DNA from: Phyto melanocephala
Lineage: Eukaryota; Arthropoda; Insecta; Diptera; Rhinophoridae
Direction of reading: 5' to 3'
NCBI GenBank assembly: GCA_941918925.1
Contig: OW799236.1
Coordinates: forward strand, 66,178,685 to 66,242,684
DNA length: 64,000 nt
The notes beneath the pieces are model-generated. The model did not search any database and had not been told where the DNA came from. It worked only from the letters and a program-made list of their open reading frames with translations. Positions 56,340 to 64,000 of the stretch are shown one piece after another (the stretch's first letter is position 1; the number at the start of each line of letters is the position of its first letter). Position numbers and translations under genes: made by a program.

Positions 56340-58390
56340 ATTATCTGAATTACATATGTACTTATATTTAAACGGATATTACGAAGCGAATAGCAGCCGG
56401 CTAAGTTGTGTGTTATAGTTAACGGTGCATTATTGCAAAAGGTACATCTGGGTTGTGGATCCTTAGGTATTAGGTATCCGTGGGTGAGCCGGGTGTGGGT
56501 TAAGCGAAGTCTTATAAATTTTATTTTCGAGGCGGCTTGTAGATATTGGTAGTTGTATTTGTTTTTTTTTCTGGATTAATTTCGCGGTACAGATGGTTAT
56601 AGTTTCTCCAGTTTTGGAGGATAGAGTGGTAAAGGTTATACAAAGAACTTTTCGTTATAAAAGTCTTTGTCTGGGGAATAAAATTAAATGTTAAGACCAT
56701 TTACTTTTCTCTGGCAGTGAGATCGGCTGTTTCATTATTATTTATTCTGACGTGACTGGGTACCTAAAAAAGTTTCGCCTTGTTATTCATTTCCATTAAG
56801 AATTGCTGAATTAGGACGACTGTCTTATTTGTATTTCTAGTATTTTTCGCCCCTTCAAAAACTAACTTGCCGTCTGTACATATAAAAGTTTTTCTGTTCA
56901 GGCTTTTTGTTAATTTTAGAGCTTCTAAAACTGCGATAGGTTCGGCTTTAAATATTGTTGAGGTTTCTGCTTAAAGTCCCTATATTAAATAGGCTAGGTT
57001 TTCGTTAACCAATGCAAGTCTAATATTTGTTGAAGTTTTCGATCCATCTGTATACATGAATTGCCAGGAATTTCTCTTTTAATTTTACAAACGTCTCGGT
57101 AAATATTTATTTATATATATGCTTCTGGTGATGTGTGATCTTTGTTGCACGAAAGCAGGTTATTTACAAATGACTTGGGTTCTAAAAGCCATGGAGGACG
57201 GCTTTCCTTTGGGGGAGTAAATTTGTTGTAGGAAAATTTATTTGTCATTTTGTATAGGTGGGAGAAAGTGGATGGGAACCTTTGTTGTCTTTTATTATTT
57301 TTAAGCCTTGAAATTTGTTTACGAAGAAGTCGGGAATTTGCATATACAATTTTGTGTAATACTTAGTCTGCTATTTATTTTTTTGCATGGGTATGTAGGT
57401 TGTCGATTCCAGCTTCTGCTTGTAGGTTTTTGACTTTTGTCATTCTAAAAGCTCTGAAACTGGCTGTAATCGAAGCATCTAGTACGCTTTCGATTTTTTG
57501 TAAATTAGATTTTTGTGCTGTGTCGTATATCACTAATCCATAATCTAGTTTTGCAACCATGACTATTTTTACCAATCTTAAAACTCTGTTTGTATGCATT
57601 AAGTTTTTCGCTGATGAAAGGAACTTAATAATATTCAATTTCTTGGTTAATTGCTGTTTTAGATGGTTACAGTGATATTTGAATTTATATTTAGTTCTAG
57701 TATCATACAGTTATCTACATTATTTACAGTTATGTTTCCAGATGTGTCAAGGCTGTAGGTCAGTTTCTGTATATTAAATGTCGTTTTTAATATTATTGAT
57801 TTCGTAGAAAATGTTGTCACTCTCGAAAATGATAAGGTTTGTGTTTTTTTTGAGTTTATTGAACGTGGTACATAGTGTAGCGATAATTTCCGGATTCCTT
57901 GCCATAAAAAGGCAAAAGATGTTCCGGGGTTAAGGTGTTCGGTAAATTCCTCAAATGATATGTGTTTAGATGTCTTCTTGGCTCTACTAAATTATGAATT
58001 TTTTCTTTTAGTTTTCGGATGATATGTTTTGTTGGAATTTTTTCTAGGATACTTTTTTTATTTCTATGCAGTTGTAATTCAGATGACCATCAATTAACAG
58101 TTTTATTCCTTACTATTGTTCGCCAAAAGCCGAATAAAATTTTTTTAATTAGCCGTTTTTTATTTTTGTCATCAGTTGTTTCAAAGTTGCTGCTGTGTTG
58201 TAAAATATTGGTGCGGTAAGGATCCCAGTTAGCGTTTTTAAATTTAGGAGAAGGTTAAACAATTGTGGGATTATCAAAATGTAGTTTTAACGCAATTGGG
58301 AAATAGTCACTATTATATAATTGGGAAAAGAGGGATTGATGCTATGGATAAATCAATACGTGAGAATGTGTTATGCGAACTTATATGTGC

Positions 58391-59330
58391 AGGCGCGGAT
58401 CTAGCTTAAGCTTTTAGGTTGGGAAGTATAAGTGAAACAAAAGTTCTAACATAAAGTTTAACAAAAACACTTATATATTTTATATATATCCTTAATTTTG
58501 TTTTGTTATTTTACATACTTTAGTCTGTAAGGATTTATAATCTATAGACAATAAATGAAATAAAAAATAAAAATAAAAACACTTATATTACATAAGTAAT
58601 TTGTGGTTGCCTGTTGTAGCAAATTTATTAAGCAAAACTTCTGAATCAACTTCGATTTGGTTGTGAATATGTAATATGGCTAACCCGTTTATCCTGTTGA
58701 TCTCAGCCACGTTTTAATTTGACGAAGAGTAGAAAATTATCTTTCGACCGTAGCATTACTTACCGCCATTGAAACAAAAATGGCAAATATTTTTCTTAAA
58801 TTTGGATAAATATGTGTGACCCAGAACACATAATTAAAACATCTATCACTTTTTCTGGAAGTTCTTGACAGATCTGCCATTTCTGCTGCCAATGCAAAAG
58901 TTCAGCTTCATATTTAAAATTTAATAGTTTTTTATTTGTTTCTTGGTACTTAAACAAATCGTCTACAAGGAGTGGAATTAAATTGGTTAGGTTAGGTTAT
59001 GTTGAAAAGGAGGGGTATAAAAGCCCAAACCCATGACAGGTATGCACTTATGCCCAGTTGGCATGTTGTGCCATTGGTTAAGTCTAATGAATTATGTTCA
59101 ATGCTTTTTGGTAGAAGTTAAGGGATGTTAAATAAATTTAGAACGTATTTTTAAAAACGTATTTTTAAGTCCTCGAGAACAGAATCAATAAGGGAGTTGT
59201 ATCTCTGTATGCGGTAGTACTCTTCTACATCTTCCATAGAATGGTTTTGTTCAAATATTGGCTTTTTAACTGGAATTTCTATCACAAAGAAAATCTTCTG
59301 TGTTACATCAAAAATTATTTTAAATTCTTT
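58391..59330 (-). pseudogene. hAT transposase C-terminal remnant inside the I-like element
   Basis: The terminal CAGGCGCGGATCTAG at 58391 resembles hAT ends (CAGGGGCGGATCCAG). The minus-strand frame reads YYRIQRYNSLIDSVLEDLKI, then (after a nested LOA fragment) LIPLLVDDLFKYQETNKKLL. It ends in the hAT dimerisation signature VSNATVER*FSTLRQIKTWLRST...LAILHIHNQIE (58770-58640). This resembles ZMYM1-like hAT proteins. Stops and truncation make it inactive. It separates the I-like ORF1 from its endonuclease end. Confidence 0.75.
58990..59072 (-). mobile_element. 83-bp LOA 3'-end insertion with 8-bp target duplication
   Basis: GGTTAGGTTATGTTGAAAAGG through CCCAGTTGGCATGTTGTG matches the LOA 3' UTR at 50020-50100. 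ATTGGTTA occurs on both sides (58982-58989, 59073-59080). Excising one copy plus the insert restores the hAT frame SLDLTNLIPLL. It is an extremely 5'-truncated retrotransposition product. Confidence 0.85.
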
Positions 59331-59337
59331 TTTTTAT

Positions 59338-59585
59338 AGCCGCAAACAAAAAAATGGTGGGGGTGTATTTATTTTATCATTCCGTTTGTAACACAATCAA
59401 TCATCCATTTTAGACCCCGTAAAGTATATATTCTGAATCGGGGTTTGATTTTATGACGATATAGCTATGTCGATTCGTCTGTACTTCTGGCCGTCTGTTG
59501 AGAGCACGATAGAGGTCGAACCGAAAAAGCTAGGGGGCTCAAATTTTGCAAGAATATTTCTTATAAACAAGGAGGTATCGTTGTA
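59338..59585 (+). mobile_element. INE-B 5' end fragment
   Basis: AAAAAAATGGTGGGGGTGTATTTATTTTATCATTCC, then TTTTAGACCCCGTAAAGTATATATTCTG and GCACGATAGAGGTCGAACCG match the INE-B 5' third. Truncated at about 59585. Confidence 0.65.
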
Positions 59586-60440
59586 AATATAAGTTGTTAG
59601 TTTTTTTAAGAGAGGATTATTATCAAGTTAATGGTGTAGTTTCTTTAAGTTTTGAACAGGTGATTATATTTTACTTGCCTTGTTTTCTGTATTATTATTA
59701 AAATTTAGTATTTTTGGTGTTGTAATGTTATTTGTTATTGGGTTTGATGGTTTGTTTTCGGAAGTTATGGGATCAGTAATAGTGGAATTGATTGTTATTT
59801 GTTTTCTTGCACTATCGTGATTTGTCATTGTGGATATGTTGGCTGCAATAGAAGAATAGGAAGTTGGGCAATTGTTGTGTTCTGTTTTCTAAATTTGTTA
59901 AGTAGGTTCTAATTCATTCTTGTGGAGAATGTGGAGAAAGGATGCAAACCCCACAGTAGGGAGTATTTTATTCCGTTTGCGTGTATGGCCAAGCAATTGG
60001 CAGTTACGACATCTCATGGGGTTATATATGTATTCCCGTATCTTGACCTTATACCATGAAATATCTGTGGAATCAGGTAAATAATACAGGTCGAAAGTTA
60101 GCAAAATAACTCTCGATATAGCTTCTTTCAAAGGTTTTTTCGTACTTAAAAATGTCAACGACACCTTAGGTACTAAGTTCCTCTAATATTTTATTTTCTG
60201 GAATTTTACTGAGGTATGGTGCATATATTGTACCTTTTGTGAAGTAAAGATATTCGTGGAGTTTACATGTTACACGACAAATGTCAAACAGTTCTTTGGT
60301 TGAAGTAACTTTTTCGCGATTGAATCGTCTTTTACCAACAAAAGTAAAATACTGTCTCTAAGTTGAGAAATGGATGTAATTTCTTTACTAATTACATGAA
60401 GTGCTCTATGTATAGCAAAACATGAGTATTCAAAAAGCAT

Positions 60441-61178
60441 TTTTATACCCTTCACACAGTGAAAAAGGGTATATATAGGTTTGTCATTCCGTGTGAAATT
60501 TCTACAATTTTCATTTCCGACCCCATAAAGTATATATTTTCTGAAAGCTTATGAATAGGGGAGTCGATTAAGCTCGGTCAGTCTGTCAGTCTGACCGCCT
60601 GTCCGTATGTATGTTGAAATCAACTTTTTGAAGCCCTTCGATATCGCTTGGACCCGGGTGAGGTATTAAAATATCAGAAATATTTGGGAGTAGAACGGTA
60701 TTGAAAATCAGAAACATCGGTACATAAACAACTGAGATATGAGCAAAAACCCACGACCACCTCGTAAAACAACATTACAACAACAACATACATATATACA
60801 AACGTATATACTGGTTAGAGAAAACGTGGTATCGAATCCCAGCTGAGCCAAAAAAAAATTTTTTTATATATTTTTTTTTATTTTGTATTTAATATATTAT
60901 TTATATTTTGATTATTATTTTTTTTTTGTTTTATATTTATTATATATATTTTAATTATTTTTTAAAATTTTTTTTTATTTTTTTTTAAATTTTTTTTATT
61001 TTTTTTTTAAATGTAAATTTAGAATTTTACAATGGGATGTTCTTATATATGTATGTTTTTGATATGTATGTACGTATTTCATATAGGATGAAGGTGATAC
61101 AAACTACTGTTATTGCATGACTACACGTTGTGAAGGGTATATAAGATTCGGCACGGCCGAATATAGCGCTCTTACTTG
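60441..61178 (+). mobile_element. INE-A repeat (DINE-like), complete
   Basis: The 5' end is TTTTATACCCTTCACACAGTG, then CATTTCCGACCCCATAAAGT, CTGTCAGTCTGACCGCCTGT, GGTATCGAATCCCAGCTGAG, the T-rich core, and GTTGTGAAGGGTATATAAG. It ends in the perfect hairpin ATTCGGC-ACG-GCCGAAT, then ATAGCGCTCTTACTTG. This is the best-preserved copy and defines both ends of the family. Confidence 0.8.
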
Positions 61179-61751
61179 TTTTATCTGCGGAGATGACATG
61201 TTGAAAGACTTCGGTGGTGGAAGAGGGAAAAGTCTACTTGATGGTTGACTCTATTGCATTCGTTTGCTTAAGGACTGTCTGCTAAAAGAGCAAACTGGTC
61301 TTCCTCTATAGCCAAATGTTTTTATGTAAGATACACAACAATAATACAAGAATGCTTAATGTTTAAAGAGGATTGGGTTGACTGTTAGACGGAGACTGAT
61401 TTCATAATTATAAATTAATATTTATTCGAAGTTTTTATTTTATATTTATTGTAAGTCATTCTTATTCAGGCTTCAGTTAATTTTTAGATTAAGTATTAAA
61501 CTTCCTAAAACATTTATTAAATTAAATTATTTAAGAATACTGAAAAACCATTCCGATATTAGCCAAGGGGAATGTATTTTCGAAACCAGCTACGGTTTCA
61601 TCATTTGCCTTCTTAATTGGTATACTCAAAAGCAATGTGAAACTACTATTTACGCTACAATTTGATGCAATTAGAATTAGGAATAGGAGGCATTAATTTT
61701 TAAAATTGTGTTTGTCTTTCTTATTAAATGATTTTCATATTTATATTCATA
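61179..61751. other. Unannotated stretch
   Basis: No conserved frame or repeat recognised. Confidence 0.5.
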
Positions 61752-62453
61752 CTAGCCAAACCTTGCGCGCGTTGCTACGCCCCTTACAAATCAAAATGCA
61801 TTCTGAATTTTAATTGAATATCAAGTGCAAAAACCTAAATATTATAATTTTTTTTTATGGGCGTGGCACTGCCCACTTTTCTAATCACAAAATTGTGAAG
61901 TCATAACAGCTCAATATGTGTGCAAAGTTTCAGAAGAATCGGTCCAGTGCAAGTACCTCAAAATTATAACTTTTTTTTATGGGCGTGGCCCCGCCCACTT
62001 TTCTTTGCACGAAATTATTTAGTCATGACAGCTCGATATATGCGCAAAGTTTCAGAAAAATCGGTTAAGTGCAAGTAGCTAAAACTAATAACTAATTTTG
62101 TATGGGCGTGGCCCCGCCCACTTTTCTGATGACGAAATTATTTAGTCATGACAGCTCAATTTGTGTGCAAAGTTTCAGAAAAATCGGTCCAGTGCAAGTA
62201 CCTCAAAATTAAAACTTTTTTAGGGGCGTGGCCCCGCCCACTTTTCTTATTACGAAATTATTTAGTCATGACAGCTCGATATGTGTGCAAAGTTTCAGAA
62301 AAATCGGTCGAGTGCAAGTAGCTAAAACTGATAACTAATTTTTATGGGCGTGGCTCCGCCCACTTTTTTCCACCCATAAACACTCCCTGGTATGTGTCCA
62401 ACAACTTGTTAAAGTTTGAGTCCGATCGGTTTTACAGTTTCGGAGTCTATAGC

Positions 62454-62492
<39 letters not shown>

Positions 62493-62512
62493 TTCACTTT
62501 TATATATATAGA
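61752..62512 (-). mobile_element. Complete non-autonomous Helitron with five ~121-bp units
   Basis: On the minus strand it starts TCTATATATATAAAAGTGAA after A and ends GCGCGCAAGGTTTGGCTAG before T, giving exact A|TC...CTAG|T boundaries. A (CA)n tract of about 35 bp lies next to the 5' end. Five GGGCGTGGC units occur at a period of about 121 bp, the same number as in the copy at 36438-37169. Confidence 0.88.
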
Positions 62513-62539
62513 TTCTGTCATACTCTAAATACATTTTAA

Positions 62540-62655
62540 GTTAGTTTATGTTGAAACGGAGGAATACTAAAAGCCCAATGACAGGTATACACTTATGCCC
62601 AGTTGGCATGTTGTGCGCTCCATATGGAAAACGGAATTCCCAAACAAAACCATAA
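62540..62655 (-). mobile_element. LOA 3'-end fragment
   Basis: TTAGTTTATGTTGAAACGGAGG through GCGCTCCATATGGAAAACGG and CCCAAACAAAACCATAA matches the LOA 3' UTR at 50026-50145 with a small deletion. It lies between two Helitrons. Confidence 0.75.
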
Positions 62656-62661
62656 TCTTAA

Positions 62662-62717
62662 TCTATATATATAAAAGTGAAACTCTGTGTGTGTGTGTGT
62701 GTGTGCGTGTGTGTGTG
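62662..62717 (+). mobile_element. Helitron 5' end, interrupted by the third R1-clade copy
   Basis: TCTATATATATAAAAGTGAA then ACTCTGTGTGTG... is the 5' end of the Helitron family above, in plus orientation and preceded by A. Its (GT)n is where the poly(A) of the retrotransposon joins, so the rest of this Helitron should lie beyond the window edge if it is intact. Confidence 0.75.
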
Positions 62718-64000
62718 TTTTTTTTTTTTTTTTTTTTTTGCTTTCGAGCCGGTGGTGTGGAATCTTCATAGATACTAGTGGCCCGTGCCACAAGCATGTA
62801 CGATTCGCCGTAGCGCCTACGTACTAAACCACACCCCCTCGATCATCAACGGACATCCCCACGGGACTGCCGCTAGGTATTACTTCGCGGGGGCCGTTGG
62901 CATTTACGCCTCCTCCTCGTCGGACCGTCTAGCCCTTTCCAGCCTTCTTAGGTCCTTAATTATCCGGGAGCACACTCCACTAAAGACCTCCCAGTTTTCC
63001 ACGTCCTGACACATATGCCGAAGAAACTCCGATGGATTCGTCATACCCGAAGTCCACCCCAAGTATCTAGGGCATCGGAATACGACATGTTCCGCATTTT
63101 CCGCCTCTTCTGGGCATTCTGGGCAGGTTTGGGAATTTTCATGACCAACCCTGTGCAGATATTGCCTAAAAGCGCCATGGTTTGTCATATACTGTGTCAA
63201 GTAGAAGTTCACATCCCCAGCCTTCCTATCCATCCATACCGCAATATTAGGGATGAGTTTATATGTCCATCGACCTTTAGTCGATGTATCCCACCTTCTC
63301 TGCCATTCTCTGATTGAAAACGATCTTTCCTCTCTCTTAACTGCAGCTAAATTTATTACTGCCTGGCCTGTCGTTCGCCTATTGTAGATTCTCTGGATCT
63401 CCGCCGCCAGTATGTCTATTGGAATCATTGCCGCTATGACACAAGCCGCGTCGTCCGATACCGTCTTAAAGGCACTTATTGTCCTGAGCGCGCATAGTCT
63501 ATGAACCGAGGACATTTTTCTTCTATACTCCTTTATCTTCAGAGCCTGTGCCCAAACAGGGGCTGCGTAAAGCAATGTGGAATTGGTAACCGTAGCCAAA
63601 AGCCTCCTTCTTGGACCCTTTGGTCCTCCAATATTAGGTAGTATTCTAGCAATACTCCTTTGAATCATTGCGGCCTTCGCGCACGCGTATTCAATATGAG
63701 GCCCGAATTTAAGTCTGTTATCCATCATGACCCCAAGATATTTGATTGCCGGTTTAGAACATATCTCCTGGTTTCCCACCTTCACCTTCATAAATTCCAC
63801 TTTTTTCCTACTTGTAATAAGTACTGCTTCAGTCTTCTGTTCTGCCAGGTTGAGATTCGCCGAATCTAGCCATCTCTTGATCCTCACAATTGCATCGTTT
63901 ATAGCCGATTCTAATTCCACAATATGTTTCGCTACACTGACAATCACTATGTCATCCGCGAACCCGATTATCCTTGTCGAGCTCGGTAGTTGTGTTCTAA
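62718..64000 (-). mobile_element. R1-clade (Waldo-like) non-LTR retrotransposon 3, runs off the window
   Basis: On the minus strand the 3' UTR ends CCGGCTCGAAAGC followed by 23 As and directly by (AC)n. The sequence is nearly identical to element 2 (8933-13172) where they overlap. Unlike that copy, it retains the C-terminal coding region. Confidence 0.85.
62904..64000 (-). CDS. ORF2 C-terminal half of R1-clade element 3 (partial, open)
   Basis: An uninterrupted frame from the window edge begins within RT (TRIIGFADDIVIVSVAKH, catalytic Asp pair), passes YLGVMMDNRLKFGPHIEYA and thumb motifs, and reaches the C-terminal zinc motif CPECPEEAENAEHVVFRC (C-x2-C-x8-H-x4-C). It stops at 62904 after RRSDEEEA. 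No stop or frameshift over about 365 residues, unlike the other two copies. The start lies beyond 64000. Enzymatic role: RT for target-primed insertion. Confidence 0.85.
   Translation of the reverse strand, partial: RTQLPSSTRIIGFADDIVIVSVAKHIVELESAINDAIVRIKRWLDSANLNLAEQKTEAVLITSRKKVEFMKVKVGNQEICSKPAIKYLGVMMDNRLKFGPHIEYACAKAAMIQRSIARILPNIGGPKGPRRRLLATVTNSTLLYAAPVWAQALKIKEYRRKMSSVHRLCALRTISAFKTVSDDAACVIAAMIPIDILAAEIQRIYNRRTTGQAVINLAAVKREERSFSIREWQRRWDTSTKGRWTYKLIPNIAVWMDRKAGDVNFYLTQYMTNHGAFRQYLHRVGHENSQTCPECPEEAENAEHVVFRCPRYLGWTSGMTNPSEFLRHMCQDVENWEVFSGVCSRIIKDLRRLERARRSDEEEA

Larger units (their letters stand above)
56340..60440 (-). pseudogene. I-like non-LTR retrotransposon, RT palm deleted, multiply interrupted
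   Basis: Read on the minus strand. ORF1 remnant (about 60440-59700): TIYAPYLSKIPENKILEEL, TFDLYYLPDSTDISWYKVKI, REYIYNPMRCRNCQLLGHT (zinc knuckle). ORF2: endonuclease C-terminus (about 58390-58250: SRIDLSIASIPLF, NSDYFPIALKLHF). An RT linker (ELQLHRNKKSILEKIP, TSFAFLWQGIRKL) is joined near 57870 directly to the post-palm block KKTQTLSFSR, so the palm with YADD is missing. Thumb at 57638-57375 (AKLDYGLVIYDTA, SFRAFRMTKV). RNase H follows (57060-56700: MYTDGSKTST, FKAEPIAVLEALKL, FICTDGKL, VPSHVRINNNETADL), then a C-terminal LRLTHTRLTHGYLIP and CTFCNN motif near 56450. Many stops. Confidence 0.72.

Overview
The window looks like intergenic or heterochromatic DNA from a higher fly (Diptera, Brachycera, most likely a schizophoran). 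The evidence is AT-rich DNA packed with DINE-1/INE-like repeats that end in a TTCGGC..GCCGAA hairpin, insect Helitrons (TCTATATATATAAAA...CTAG), and LOA-, I- and R1-clade non-LTR retrotransposons. The species assignment is inference. I found no convincing host gene, tRNA, rRNA or CRISPR array. Nearly everything recognisable is transposon-derived, often two or three insertions deep.

Layout. 0-3.7 kb: INE-like repeats, a MITE with 23-bp inverted repeats and a mariner remnant. 3.7-13.2 kb: two R1-clade (Waldo-like) retrotransposons lie head to tail, each bounded by (ACAT)n. The first is 5'-truncated and carries a 2.5-kb insertion. The second has an intact zinc-knuckle ORF1 and a damaged ORF2. 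13-20 kb: AT-rich DNA, an INE copy, a 1.2-kb foldback palindrome and an RNase H remnant. 20.3-24.1 kb: a CR1/Jockey-group LINE is split by a 1.96-kb element with terminal inverted repeats. That element encodes a full-length but broken member of an uncharacterised arthropod protein family (GERFHQDI motif). 24.1-33 kb: Helitron and INE copies, a 1.36-kb inverted-repeat element and a 273-bp near-perfect duplication. 33.7-40.7 kb: a small spliced ORF, a piggyBac deletion derivative, a motif-saturated inverted-repeat element and two Helitrons, one with a ~16-unit 118-bp array. 42-50 kb: a poly(A) retroposon with a 12-bp target duplication, more INE copies and two mariner deletion derivatives.

50-56 kb: a LOA-clade retrotransposon on the minus strand has its ORF1 interrupted by a 1.4-kb foldback element with an 8-bp target duplication. 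56-61 kb: an I-like retrotransposon that lost its RT palm contains a hAT remnant, which itself contains an 83-bp LOA tail. 61.7-64 kb: two Helitrons and a third R1-clade copy that runs off the window, its poly(A) abutting the (AC)n of a Helitron.

The genes do not form a pathway; the coherent story is targeting and nesting. All three R1-clade copies sit in ACAY-type microsatellites (ACAT or ACAC). Several insertions can be undone on paper to restore an interrupted reading frame, which orders the events and confirms element boundaries.
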